DNA of 64,000 nucleotides from Linum tenue (Eukaryota > Streptophyta > Magnoliopsida > Malpighiales > Linaceae): positions 4,154,001 to 4,218,000 of the forward strand of contig CAMGYJ010000011.1 in assembly GCA_946122785.1 (NCBI GenBank). Direction: 5' to 3'. Shown here piece after piece: positions 11,813 through 27,600 of this stretch (position 1 is its first letter; every line of letters begins with the position of its first letter). The notes below the pieces were generated by a model. The model was not told the origin of the DNA. It worked only from the letters and a program-made list of their open reading frames with translations, and ran no database searches. The position numbers were made by a program, and so were the translations under genes.

Positions 11813-13327
11813 GGCCAATTAATTACCATCCCTGCCGCCAAAACAATTCCCATCCACCACTGGGAAATTCTCGCCTGAGAATTATTCTTGAAATAATGGC
11901 GCATGAGAACTCTCCTGCCGAGGGGAGCCACCGCCGAACAACCGGACGGAGACGGGAGGCGGCGGGCGGACGGGGCTGCTGAAATTTTGTATTCATTTTA
12001 TAATTAAATATAAAAAATAAACATGCAACTACTACATTGCCCTTCATTAAATTGGATTAATAGGAGCCCTTGGATTTTAATGAAGTTGTGTGGCTGAGAT
12101 TCACTTATCCATGTGACTAAGGGGACCCCCCTTAGTCACCTGATCCTAGCCCGTTTCGTGGGGGTAAAAGGCGATTTACAAGAATCTCTCCACGTGTACG
12201 TCCGTAATCGCACCACTGGCTTGCTTTTCCATGGGGTGAATCACACCAGATCCTGGTCCCTCCATCAAAGAAGAGTTGTTCTTCCCCACTAGGGTTTTTG
12301 GATTCCGATTACAGAACGAGAAACGGGAAAACCATTCGATTCCCTTGGGAGTTGAATTGAATGATATCGAGTTCGATGCACCAAAGAAAGCCATATCGAA
12401 GGATTGATTTGGGAGGAAATGGCTAAACTTTTGGAGAATGATGTAAAGAAGAAAAACTGGATGGAGAAAATACTTAATTTCATAGTGCTTTACATAGAAA
12501 AATCAACAAACATTTTTAAGGTAACAAAGCAATTACTTATTTCATGAGTTGTACGAGAAAATTGTATGGAGAGAATCTAGTCATAATTATTTCTTACAAA
12601 TGACAGTATAATTCCATGCAAAAAAGTTATGACGTCAAACTGAACAAGAAAACACATTCAAATGTCATTTATGCCATGAAATTTGGAAGTTGAAACCATA
12701 TCTATCCACTATGAAATGTCAACTTAAAATTTGATACCATAGTGAATATGCCGATCATTGAATAGTTATTATTCTTGCCGATTGCAAGATAAATCATCAA
12801 ATGTGAAAGACGAACGATGAAAATGAACATGAAATTGTAGCACGGATCGATCCAATCATACAAGCAACTCTAATAGGGCCAATGTGGTATGCACATATTC
12901 AATCTTTCTATAATTATTATTCTTGTACAAAACAAATAGGCGCCACCGCGTGAGAGAAGAATACTAATGTGTTGCAAAATAATAATAAAAAAAAAGAATA
13001 CTAATGTGCTGAAAATGTACGCGGTAGAAAAACAAATAAGGATGCCACGTGTCACTTGTTGAGGCAACCGGGCCACATGCCCACAACACGTCGTTTCGTT
13101 GGGGGTAAAAGGCCATTTACAAGAATCTCTCCACGTGTACGTCCGTAATCGCACCACTGGCTTGCTTTTCCATGGGGTGAATCGCACCAGATCCTGGTCC
13201 CTCCACCAAAGAAGAGTTGTTCTTCCCCACTAGGGTTTTTGGATTCCGATTACAGAACGAGAAACGGGAAAACCATTCGATTCCCTATCTCAGCTTCTCC
13301 CATCTTTTTTATTTCTTTCTTTTTCTC

Positions 13328-13335
13328 TATAAATA
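13328..13335 (+). promoter_or_regulatory. TATA box of the PDAP1-like gene
   Basis: TATAAATA lies about 180 bp upstream of the ATG at 13507. A CTTCTTCTTCTTC pyrimidine stretch follows downstream, typical of a plant 5' leader. It is just outside the duplicated upstream unit, so only one copy of the core promoter exists. Confidence 0.65.
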
Positions 13336-13506
13336 AAAACGAATAGAATCTGAGGAGACGAGCGCGGGCTTCTTCTTCTTCTTCTTCGAGGGACTCAATC
13401 AGATCGGCTTTTACTCTCGTCGGAATCGAGCTCCGTCTGATTGGAATCGCCGCTCTTAGTACTCAATAACACCTATCTGTTGTTTTTTTCCGGCGGTCGG
13501 AGCACC

Positions 13507-15177
13507 ATGGGACGAGGAAAGTTCAAGGGGAAGCCCACCGGGAAACGCCAGTTCTCGACTCCCGAAGAGATGCGTAAGCTCCTCCTCTTCCTAATTAGGG
13601 CTTACCGTTGTTTTGACTTTGTGATAAATTAAGTCGTGGTGGATAGATGAAAGATTTTTAGTGGGGAATTAGGGCTTTTGTTGGCCAGTGATATGTAAGT
13701 TGAAATCCTCAACATAGGGATGAACCTGCAGTAGTGTACTGGGAATCCAATAGGAGCTTTGAAAGTCCAATATCTAGTTACACTTGTAGGTTGCAAATTT
13801 GACCAGAAAGTGGTGAGCTTTTCTTTATTAAACATCAATTCAACTTCTAGCTAGGTAGACTATTGTCTTCAATCTGTGGATGAGCTTGGCACTAATTCAT
13901 GAGGGTCATTCTGCTCTCGTTTATCTATTTATGCAACGCATAGTACTATCGGTGAAGCTAACTTTTTTGGTTGATGGGTCTACATGATTCCAGTTTCTGG
14001 GAGCTCCTCACGCCCGAGAACATTCAAACGGGTCTGTCTCCGAAACTTTTTTCTACTGTATCAGCATATTGTTTCTTCTTGTTCTTCTTCTTCTTTATGT
14101 AGTTGGTCTTTGCTCTTAGTTTTACCTTTCCTTTTAAACAATTGGGCCCTTCATGCTTCAATAGGAGGAAGCTGCATATGAGGAGGAGAAAGCTGAGGAA
14201 GAATCAGGTGAGGAGTCTGGAGAGGAATCTGGAGATGAAGAGTCTGATGTTAGTGATCCTTGGCTGTTTGACTTTTCGTAGTGATCGTATTAACTTTATC
14301 ATCCCCTGATACTGATACTCGTCGATCTCTTACTGTTGATTGGTATTAGCAAAGGAGAAAAGGAACTGAAGGTCTCATCTCAATTGAGAACCCAAATCTG
14401 GTGAAGCCAAAGAATTTGAAGGCTAAAGATCTTGATGTAAGTTGTTAGACATGGTTGCAATTATGTGTTTTCCAATGATCGATAAATAACCGGTGTATTG
14501 TTTGCAGATGGGGAAAACAACTGAGCTTTCTAGGCGTGAAAGGTTAGTGGTTTGTGAATGCTTCTGGTTTCCCTTTCGACAATACCTGTTTTATCCTATT
14601 CAATATAGAAGGAAAAGAGCATTGCCGCCTAAGGAATCAGTTACGTCATTTGTAGTGTAGCTTGATATAGATACTGGTTTCAGCTTTATCCTTTTAGCAT
14701 GGTTGAGAATTTGTAACCTGCCTGGCTGAAGATTATTAGCAAGAAAACCAGTGGGAATGAAATTCTAATTTTTCATCCTGTTGTTTTGCAGGGAGGAGTT
14801 GGAGAAGCAGAGGGCACATGAGCGATACATGAGGCTCCAAGAGCAAGGGAAAACTGAACAAGCTAGGAAGGACTTGGGTAAGCTTGATAAGATTATAGGG
14901 GAATAAGATGGCCACTTTACCATGATCTACGCTTTACTAACTCACTCTGGATTTCGTGTTCAAATTGCAGAGCGTTTAACTCTCATTCGCCAGCAGAGGG
15001 CCGAAGCTGCCAAGAAACGAGAAGAGGAGAAGGCTGGTAAGTGTTCCACATCATTCAGCTTGTTTGGTCTTGTGATCATCTACAGAGTAGTGTGCAGTTG
15101 AACTAGAACTAATCAAATTGAATTCGGTCGATTTCATTTCAGCTAAAGAGCAGAAGAAGGCAGAAGCTAAGAAGTGA
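13507..15177 (+). CDS. PDAP1-type 28 kDa heat- and acid-stable phosphoprotein
   Basis: Eight exons (13507-13573, 13994-14031, 14165-14248, 14350-14436, 14508-14542, 14792-14877, 14971-15036, 15143-15177) join into 498 bp encoding 165 aa. The N-terminus MGRGKFKGKPTGKRQFSTPE and the RPRTFKR block match the plant members. An acidic EES/GEES stretch follows at about residues 40-62, then KGTEGLISIENPN, and a long charged helix (EELEKQRAHERYMRLQEQGK) with a Lys/Glu-rich tail. All borders are GT-AG and the frame closes. Animal relatives bind PDGF, but the plant role is not established; an RNA or ribosome-associated role is only a guess. No truncation is seen. Confidence 0.92.
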
Positions 15178-15787
15178 TTCTCCCCAGGATGGAGAAGGGT
15201 AGGCAGCCGTATTAGTACTGAAGAAGAAAGTTGCCCTGCTTAGTTTATAATTGTTATTTCGTTCTGACGCTTATTGTACCAGCATCAAAGCGGTATTTTG
15301 GTATGCAGCACAGTTAATACACAACATGGTGTTGATTTGTTTCGCTTTTTAGTCAGAGGCTCTGGCTTGTGGATTTTCTATACTTCATTTTCTCCTTTCC
15401 TTCGACGTTTTTGGTTTTGCACAGTATTGTTATTTCAGTTGTCAGGATTTGATTTAGTCCCATAGATTGTTGTGGCCAATTTCGCACTAGTTGTCAAAAG
15501 GATTTTTCTTGGAGTCATCACCATAGTTTATAAAAAAAATATTTTTCATATTGTTTGATCTGTGAACCCTGGACAAAATGGTCGACCAACTGTAGTTTTT
15601 ACTGTTAATGATTCTGGTTGTGGATTGAATTTGTGAATTTCTATGCTAGCTTGTTGTTGTATGATATTCTTGATTTGATGTGGTGCAGAAGTGTATAGAG
15701 GTTGATTGGAATAGACAGCAACTCCAAAAGTTGTATTGTTTTTTAGTAAGAAGTCGATTGTCGACATGTTCTAGTATGATGTTGTCC
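15178..15787. other. 3' UTR and downstream flank of the PDAP1-like gene
   Basis: T-rich sequence follows the stop codon and probably includes the 3' UTR. I see no further gene before the hAT MITE. Confidence 0.4.
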
Positions 15788-15795
15788 GTTACATC

Positions 15796-16159
15796 CAAGG
15801 TTGTCAACCCACGGGTCGATTCAATTTGACCCTGACCCGGTGAGAAAAACGGGCCGCACGCATCCGCCGGGTCGATCGCTATTAGGTACCGGGTTGGAGG
15901 TCAAATTGTGTCTTTTTTTCTTTAGTTTGCGAAATGCGTCTATTTTCCAATTTTCCTTTTCGTCTAACTCAATATTTGGTGTAATATTATATGTTATAAC
16001 TCATATGTTAGATAAGATTTAATATAATTTATGAGGATAAGTGCAATATAATGACTCTTTCTATATTTTCGGGCCAAACCGGACTAAAATGGTTGATCCA
16101 TTAACCCTTGACCCACTAACTCGACCGGGTCCGGGTCAACCCGCGGGTTGACAGCCTTG
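15796..16159. mobile_element. hAT-type MITE, 364 bp
   Basis: The element begins CAAGGTTGTCAACCC and ends with the near-complement GGGTTGACAGCCTTG. It is flanked by a perfect 8-bp duplication GTTACATC (15788-15795 and 16160-16167). Terminal CAAGG and an 8-bp duplication are hAT features. It has no transposase. Confidence 0.92.
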
Positions 16160-16167
16160 GTTACATC

Positions 16168-17285
16168 TATATATATATATATATATATATGGCTAACGTG
16201 TGCCCTTTGAAATTTGTTATTTAGGCAATGAATACCGGAGTTTGGGGCATGATATTATACCCTAACCCCTAACGGGTGAATCCCAGTCTGCAATTCACTT
16301 ACCCAAAGCATGATATTCATTTAATCTTGAAATGAAAATCAACGGTTCTGATTTGTCGAAATTATTGTTGATTTTCATTTTAAGATTAAACGAATCTCAC
16401 GATTTGGGTTAGAAAATTAAGGGTTTATCCATTAGTGGTTAGGGTATAGTATCATGCCCAAAACTCCGGTTAATTCATGATCTAAATAGCAAACCTCATA
16501 CGGGTGTACGGTAGCTTAACGTACGCCCGAGCGTATGCTAGCCTAAACCATATATGTATATATGGTGACTACTTCGGTGCACTCACAAAAATGAGTGCGT
16601 TCAATGCACCCAACTCAAAAACTAGTCTTAAGGTGTCGGATTTTGAATTTTAATTTGAGGAATTAATGTATGGATAAACCCAGGCACCGATTTTCTAAAC
16701 CCCAACCCGAAGTTTGATTTAATGAAAAATAAAAATTGACCGTTGAGATCGGTCGGAGTTCATATAAGTACATCTAACTGTTAGATCACCTGCTATATAT
16801 ATATGGGGAGTTCTACGGTACCCAGGGTAAAATCCGGGGTACCGCATACTTTGAGTAAGAAAATGATATCCAGAACCTGAATTGGCTGCTCTTTCGGACA
16901 TGATACTATAATCTAACCCTTAAAGATCAAAATCTCAGTCTTAATTCTCTAAATCTTATTCCCCAAGATCAATTTAATTAGAAACAATAATCGACTGTTA
17001 TGATTCGTCCAAATATAGGCAAAAAAATCAATGCACCATCTTAGAGTTTATAGTTTAGATTTAGATAATTAGGATCTAGGGTTCACTCATTAAGGGTTAG
17101 GGTATAGTATCATGCCCAAAAATGTTGCTAATTCGAGTTCTAAAGAAAAACAAAAATTTGATTTAATGAAAAACAAAAATTGACCGTTGAGATCGGCCGG
17201 AGCTCATCTAACCACATCTAACGGCTAGATCACCTGACATATAGTATACGCCTGACGTACACCAGTCATCACCATATATATATAT
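16168..17285. repeat. Cluster of foldback MITE-like repeats in TA-rich DNA
   Basis: After a TA run (16168-16190), a palindromic unit of about 360 bp has arms with GGGCATGATATTATACCCTA near 16237 and the inverted copy GGTTAGGGTATAGTATCATG near 16437. A second pair of the same motifs lies near 16898 and 17097. The block AATTGACCGTTGAGATCGG is repeated directly near 16734 and 17179. The units are separated by TATATA runs, consistent with elements that insert at TA. No coding sequence is present. Confidence 0.7.
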
Positions 17286-18790
17286 CAGTTGATGTGATAC
17301 TCGTTGGGGTTGAGCTTTCTTCTATCTTCTATCCGGTTGATCCTTTTTATGGAATGGTCGATCTCTTTACTAGAATAGTCGATATTTTTGCTTATGAGTT
17401 CCTTACAGACGCTTAACTCGCAAACGTAAATTGTTGAACTTATTTTCCATTAGGATGGACGTGTTCGTGCAACCGACATATCGTTAAATTTTTTCTCGGT
17501 CTACCATTATGTTCAATCGCCATAGACATACTCACAGGTAGCCGGTAGGGCTGTTAATGAGTTGAGCCGAGCTTTGCCTTGTTCATGTTCGGCTCGTTTA
17601 TAAACGAGTCGAGTCGAACACGAGCCAACTCATTTATTAAATCTTGATACATCATTAAGATCGAAAGTTCGGCTCTAGGTCACCTCTAAGATAATTTATA
17701 ATATAAATACCCTAATATTTATATGTCATATGTGATACATGTGATTACCTAATGTTATGTCATATATGAGACATATTTGCTTACATATACTCAATGTATT
17801 AAACACAATATGAGGTGATATATACAGTTTAATAATTATATGCATCATTAACAAACCAACTCATAAAATATAGATTGATTTTCTCATAAGCGGTAGTCGA
17901 GTTGTCTCTCTAGTCACAATGTTGGGACATTTCATAAGCTCAAAACGAGACAGTTCATGAGTTGTATTAACGAGCCACCTAATCGAACGAGTTCATGAGC
18001 TTCACGAACGAACCGAGCTTTTTTTTTAATCGAACGAGCTTTTATCGAGTTCGAGACCGAGCTACTCACGAATAGCTCGGCTCATTAACATAGGCATGAT
18101 CATTCTCCAATTAGCTATCCACAAATTTGGGCCTTCATAAATCCTCTAAATGGGCTTTCCGAACATGACCGGAAGTCCATCCTTTGTCGGCCCGGAGTAC
18201 AGACTACGGATGCCAGCTCAGAAGCGCATCCACAAGAAAACAATCACCAATTCGAAGATCTGAGAAAGAATCAAACGGAAAATCCGATCGCCATCAACAG
18301 AAGACACCACCATATATATATATATTATATATATATATATATTTCAGTTGATGCGATACTCTTTGGGATTGAGCTTTCTTCTATCGAGTTGATACTTTCT
18401 GTGGAATGATCGATCTATTTACTAGAATAGTGGATATTTTTGCTTATGAGTTCCTTACAGACGCTTAACCAGCATACGTAAATTGTTGAACTTATTTTCC
18501 ATTAGGATGGGCATGTTCGTGAAACCGACAGATCGTTAAATTTTTTCTCGGTCTACCATTTTGTTCATTCACCAATTCACCATAGACATACTCAGAGGCA
18601 TGATCATTCTCCAATTAGCTAATCCACAAATTTGGGCCTTCATAAAGCCTCTAAATGGGCTTTCTGGATATGATGGGAAGTCCATCTTTTGTCGGCCCGG
18701 AGTACAGATGGCAGCTCAGGAACGCATAAACAAGAAAACAATCACCGAGTCGAAGATCTGAGAGAGAATCAAACGGAAAATCCGAACGCC
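17277..18790. repeat. Tandem duplication upstream of the small membrane protein gene
   Basis: Copy 1 spans 17277-18305 with an internal insertion. Copy 2 spans 18320-18790 and leads directly into the gene. Shared landmarks are TGCTTATGAGTTCCTTACAG, TTTTTTCTCGGTCTACCATT and TTGTCGGCCCGGAGTACAGA. Copy 1 runs up to the start-codon position, where GCCATG has become GCCATC. The copies are joined at a TA-rich run (18312-18342). Confidence 0.88.
17540..18093. mobile_element. hAT-like insertion in the first upstream copy
   Basis: This stretch is absent from the second copy at the corresponding point (CATACTCAGAGGCATGATC), which defines it as an insert. Its ends are inverted: GGCTGTTAATGAGTTGAGCC on the left and GGCTCATTAACAT on the right, with repeated GCTCG/CGAGC motifs inside. 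Such ends resemble plant hAT MITEs. I could not define a clean 8-bp duplication, so boundaries are within about 10 bp. Confidence 0.65.
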
Positions 18791-19162
18791 ATGACTGAAC
18801 CCCAGAAACCACCTCAAACGGACCTCCCTTCTTCCTCTTCTTCAGCTCCGACGGAATTCAAGCCCGCCGGTAAAAGCAGCGCCGGTTTCCTAGGTCAAAA
18901 GCCCCACTTCCCGAACCCGCCCGACTCCAGGAACCCGGACCCGGCTACCCTGAGGGAACAATGGCGATTCGCCATCAGGCAGTATAGCAGGTGGTATTCC
19001 CAAGCCTGGGGTTCGGCGATTCTCGCCGGCCTCTCCTTCTTCGCCCTCGGGTGGGTCATCAAAGGCGGTAATCCTCTCCCCTCTTTCAAACCCGACGACG
19101 ACAGCAACAACAATGACAACCCTTCCTCTTCTGTGACCGCCGATGCCGATGCTCGCCGTTGA
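18791..19162 (+). CDS. Small single-pass membrane protein, 123 aa, unknown function
   Basis: The single-exon ORF starts MTEPQKPPQTDLPSSSSSAP. The first 50 residues are rich in Pro and Ser. A conserved-looking block with REQWRFAIRQYSRWYSQAWG precedes one hydrophobic helix at about residues 73-90 (GSAILAGLSFFALGWVI). The tail is acidic and Asn-rich. GC content rises sharply within the ORF, as in the other genes here. I recognise no named domain; an organelle outer-membrane anchor is possible. An in-frame upstream ATG at 18689 lies in the duplicated leader and is unlikely to be used. Confidence 0.8.
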   Translation: MTEPQKPPQTDLPSSSSSAPTEFKPAGKSSAGFLGQKPHFPNPPDSRNPDPATLREQWRFAIRQYSRWYSQAWGSAILAGLSFFALGWVIKGGNPLPSFKPDDDSNNNDNPSSSVTADADARR

Positions 19163-19905
19163 ATCTGGCTCGTGAGTTTCCGCTCTCTTTCTGATTGGAT
19201 TTTGAGAAATTGAAAATTGGTCACTCCTTCTCGCTACTATGATCACTGATTATGAATTGATCATTGCCTGTATTTCAGTTGTCTGAATTTGGTCGGTTTC
19301 AGTGTTCATCCTTCTGAATTGATCATCGACTACGGAAATGTCTGTTTTGCAGGCGAATGAAGAATGAAGAATGCAGACAAAAACCACCATGACTCTGCAA
19401 TTTGCTTGATCAGTTTTACACATGAGTTTTAGCATAATGTTGAGTTTGCAATGAAATGACCTGAATGGTTTGTAACATATTGATCTTCTCTGTTTTTCTC
19501 CTTTCTGGGGTCCTTCGACAATGTAAAAGTAGCTGTTTGTTTTGGATTTGCTGTATAAGACTTCCCTGCTGATGCTTAACGTGAATGAAAACACTAGTTT
19601 GGTTCTTCATTAGCAACGTTGAAACCCCAAATAGAACATTGGAAGCAAAGAAATAGAACTGCTACATTTGAAATTGATATCTCTGGTTAGCAGGTCTACA
19701 CTAGTTTTGCCTTTACTAGGATTCTCAGTTCTCAACAGTTAAATTTACTTGTGCGTGTATATATGAACAGGGTAGATTATACAATCACCTAAACAAATAC
19801 ATATTCCTTGAGCAACAATCTTGCTCTCAAACCTCTCACCACTCTCCACTTCTTCAGAACAAGAACAATTGACCTCCATTGCTCTGTTTTTACCCCCAAA
19901 ATCTT
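19163..19905. other. Convergent intergenic region
   Basis: This interval lies between the plus-strand membrane protein gene and the minus-strand RABA gene, so it should hold both 3' UTRs. Short minus-strand ORFs here show no recognisable motif. Confidence 0.4.
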
Positions 19906-21239
<1,334 letters not shown>

Positions 21240-21607
21240 TTACCCCCTTCTTTTCTTCTTCCCTGCCGTCGACCACCGACCTATCTCCTTCTTTGTTTCG
21301 TGTGATATGATTTCGATTTTTCTTTCTTAACAGCTAAAAGACGAAGGCGCATCGATTGGAAGGGGAAGGCACATCGTTACGGAGCAACGGATATTAGCCA
21401 AAAAGGAAAAGAAAAAAACAAACGGGAGGAGAGGGAAAGAGAGAGAGACAGGGCCTTTGTAAAATTGGCTTCTTTTTTCTAATTGTAGATTCTGTCTGTG
21501 ACTCTGTGCCCTTCAATTTAAACCGGTGTTTGCTAATATGCCTGAAGAACGGCTACACCATCCAGTCTCAATTTCATTAACAACGCGCGGGAATGTTCTG
21601 TTGATCT

Positions 21608-21825
21608 CGTCGGTCGGTCGGTCGGTCGATCTTATATAATGAGATATTATCGAGTCATTTGAGTTTGAATTTTTGTAAAAAAAATTGAGATTTTTTTATC
21701 GAATGTGTATCATTTTACGAAATCGGATATTTGACGTTGAAATATTTGACTCAAATATATTTTGATTGAACGTGTATAATTTTACAAAATTGAATATTTG
21801 ACGTTGAAACATTTGACTCAAATAG
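21608..21825. repeat. GGTC microsatellite and 60-bp tandem duplication
   Basis: A short run of CGGT units (about 21608-21630) is followed by two direct copies of a block with TATTTGACGTTGAAA and ATTTGACTCAAATA at about 21725 and 21787. They lie in the RABA upstream region about 400-600 bp from its ATG. No other element was seen between here and the ROP gene. Confidence 0.75.
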
Positions 21826-22185
21826 ATCGCTTGCTTGGGAGCTTGGAATGTGACAGTGCTGGATGCAAGTTTGTACTTTGTAGACTGGTAAAATAGAAGG
21901 TTAAGTCCACTTCCAAACGGTTGCTAGGACAAGAGGATTACCCATTGAGAAAAATAAAGGCATTGAACTGAAAAACAAAATTTTGAACCGAATGTACATA
22001 TACCAATTTATGCATCTCATACGGAAAAAGAAACGAAATCAAGACTTAAAAAGGATCGATGAATATACAACATAACCTTTTTTTATCTCATGTATAATAT
22101 ATGACGAGTTGAGTAGGTGGATATATTTATAGGGTTGAGCTTATGGTAATTTTGAATATTGTATGGAGAGTTTGTGATGAGGAGG

Positions 22186-24659
<2,474 letters not shown>

Positions 24660-24676
24660 AACTAAACTGATAATTA

Positions 24677-27600
24677 CCAGTTATGGTCTTGGATGAAAAA
24701 GGCTAGACATAGATTATTTCAATGGGCACGACTCGGTACTACCAATTCAGCTCGTCTTATTAAGGAATTGCGTGCAAATGTCACTTCTATTAGGAATGCT
24801 TACCCGGTAGACTGGGAAGCCTTGAATCATGTTGAATCTGAGTTGGCTTCGGCATAGGCTGCGGAGGAGCTATTTTGGAAACAAAGGTCTCAGGTATCTT
24901 GGTTAAAGGTGGGTGATCGTAACTCCAACTATTTCCATACGGTTACTCGATCACGTTTGCGAAGGAATCAGATTCATGGGATCTATAATGCAGCAGGTGA
25001 ATGGGTGACTACCCCATCGACAATTGAACACGTTGCAGTGGATTATTACAAGGGTCTTTTCCTTTCGAAGGCCAATAGTTCTGATTTTGCCCAGCAGGTA
25101 GAAGCAAGGGTGAATTTGTTGCCCATTCAACCTTTGGTCACTCCTACGATGAACCAACGTCTAGTGGCTGCTGTTTCTCCAGACAAGATAAAGAATACCA
25201 TTTTTCATATGGGAGAATTTAAGACTGCCGGTTCTGATGGTTTCACAGGAAGCTTTTTAAGGCATTTTGGCCAATTGTTGGAGACAGTGTGATTCGGGCT
25301 ATTACTTCTTTCTTTCAGTCTGGGAAATTGTTACGAAATATGAATCATACTTGGCTTACTCTTATTCCTAAGGTGGAAAGGGTGTAGCATGTTTCTCAAC
25401 TACGTCCAATAAGCCTGTGTCAATTTCTGTACAAAGTCATCACCAAAATTATGGCTTCTAGATTAGGCTCTATCTTGCCTCATCTAATTTCCCCGGAACA
25501 GAATGGCTTTGTACAAGATCGTCAAATTGTTGATAATGTACTTGTTGCTCATGAGACAATGCATTTCATTTCCCACAAACGACAAGGGCGAGAAAAATTT
25601 ATGGCTCTGAAATTGGATACGGAAAAGGCTTATGACCGGATTCAATGACCATATATGTTCACCCTTTTGGCTAAACTTGGATTCTCCTCTCAGTGGATTG
25701 ATTGGGTTCGTGAGTGTGTGACTACAACCACTTTTTATGTTAAAGTGAATGGGCACCCTTCCGGATATTTTTCTTCTTCTCGAGGTTTACGGCAGGGAGA
25801 TCCCCTTTCTCCATTGTTGTTTGCATTATGCACTGAAGGTTTTACAACAATGATAAAGCAGGCTATTCATTCTCATGAGCTCCATGGTGTACGGATGGGG
25901 CCTCAGTGCCCAATAGTTTCCCATTTATTATTTGCTGACGACTCATTCCTTTTTCTACGAGCTTCTGTTCGTGATTGTGATCGTCTTTTGGGTCTTCTTC
26001 GTGATTACCAAGAAATTAGTGGACAGCGGGTTAATTTACACAAGTCCGCCGTTTGTTTCAATCCAAACCTCAGTCAATTGGGCCAAGAGGAGCTTGGGGC
26101 TTTCTTAGGAGTGGGCTCATTTGGCTTGCAAAATCTTTATTTAGGCCTTCCTTCATTGCTGGGACGTTCAAAATTGGATACTTTTCGTTTCGTCGAGGAA
26201 AAACTAATTGCTGTGCTCCAAGGGTGGAAAAATCGATCTCTTTCCGCTGCAGCCAAGGAGATGCTTTTGAAATCACTGGCGGCGGCCCTTCCAATCTACA
26301 TCATGTCTTGTTTTAGGCTGCCTAGAGATTTGATCAACAGGCTGAATGCTTTGATGGCAAGATTTTGGTGGGGAGCTGTTCAGGGTCAACGTCGTATTCA
26401 TTAGCGAGCTTGGAAAACCTTGTGCACATCTAAACATGAAGGTGGTTTGGGTTTTCGCCAGTTTGGCTGCTTCAATCAGGCTCTTCTTGCCAAGGTCGCG
26501 TAGCGTGTGCTGAAGGACCCGATGAATTTATTGTCAAGGGTTTATAGGGGTCGGTACTTTAGGGATTCGGGTGATTTCCTGGGGCTGGTTTGGGGAGTAA
26601 TCCCTCTTGGGGTTGGAGGAGTGTCATCTTTGGTCGGGACTTATTACGTGAGGTTATCAGGTGGCAGGTAGGCGATGGGTCTCAATCCGTGCTTTCCAGG
26701 ATCCTTGGGTGCCAAGTGACCCAACGATCATTCCCAAATCAGCTCCAGGTATCTCTAACCCTGCTCTACTTGTTTCTAGTCTCATAGATCCTGGTAATAG
26801 AACTTGAACTTCAGCGGCTATTCAGCATTTTATTGGTTCGAATTCGGCTGCCCTTATTCAAGGGATTCCGCTGTCTCAGAATATTTTGAAAGATTCAATA
26901 ATTTGGCACCATGAATCCAGTGGGATTTTCTCTGTAAAATCTGCTTTTCATCTTGCCTTTCGGCGTTGTCTTCCGATTCCTTCCAAACCTCGTATTGCGT
27001 TCATGGATCCTTCTGTTTGGAATTGGATTTGGGGAAGGAAAGTTCCGCCAAAGTTACACTTCTTCTTATGGCAATGTGTTCACAGAATCCTCCCGACTCG
27101 TGAAGCTTTAGTAACGCGAGGGATGGATATCATTCCCATTTGCCCGGTGTGTGGTCGGAAAGAAGAAACTATTGAGCATTTGTTTTTCCATTGTCCGACT
27201 GCTCGAAGATTATGGAGGATGGTGGGTATGCATAGGTATCTAGGTCGTTGGAAAAAAAGATCCTTCATAGGCTTCATCAGGTACTCGTTGTTCAAGGAAA
27301 TTGGTGAAGATTTGGACTACCTCTACCTGCAGGTAATTTGTTTGTTATGCAGGATCTGGAAAAATCGTTGTAAAGTGGTTTTTGAGTACAAGTAGGTCTG
27401 TGTGGAAGAGCTTGCTGCACAATGGAGGCACCAAGTACAGGAGAATGAACAAGCCCTTATGCAGGAACCCAATACAGTAAGTTCAGCAGCAACAATTCAT
27501 TCCAATACTCCTCAAGTGCCGCCATATATGCATTTTGTGGGATCTTTTGATGCAGGTACTCGATAGGGAGAGGCCGGTTCAGCAGCTTTTGTAATTTGAC

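Larger units (their letters stand above)
10883..12151. mobile_element. Non-autonomous Mutator-like element, 1269 bp
   Basis: A perfect 9-bp direct repeat CGTTTCGTG flanks the element (10874-10882 and 12152-12160). Its ends are imperfect inverted repeats of about 28 bp that share GGATC and GTGACTAAGGGGGG. The uninterrupted target is visible in the second promoter copy near 13094, which supports the insertion boundaries. No transposase reading frame is present. The interior holds tandem palindromic units, many ATTACAAAC-like repeats and a CT microsatellite. Confidence 0.9.
10103..13287. repeat. Tandem duplication of DNA upstream of the PDAP1-like gene
   Basis: Unit 2 spans 12346-13287 and unit 1 spans 10103-10882 plus 12161-12345. 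Unit 1 is split by a Mutator-like insertion. Shared landmarks are GTTCGATGCACCAAAGAAAG (10131, 12374), the stretch around GCGCCACCGCG, and the terminal block with CCACTAGGGTTTTTGGATTC. The unit is about 940 bp once the insert is removed. Unit 2 abuts the core promoter of the PDAP1-like gene. The junction between units occurs at a short CCCT overlap, suggesting microhomology. Confidence 0.9.
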
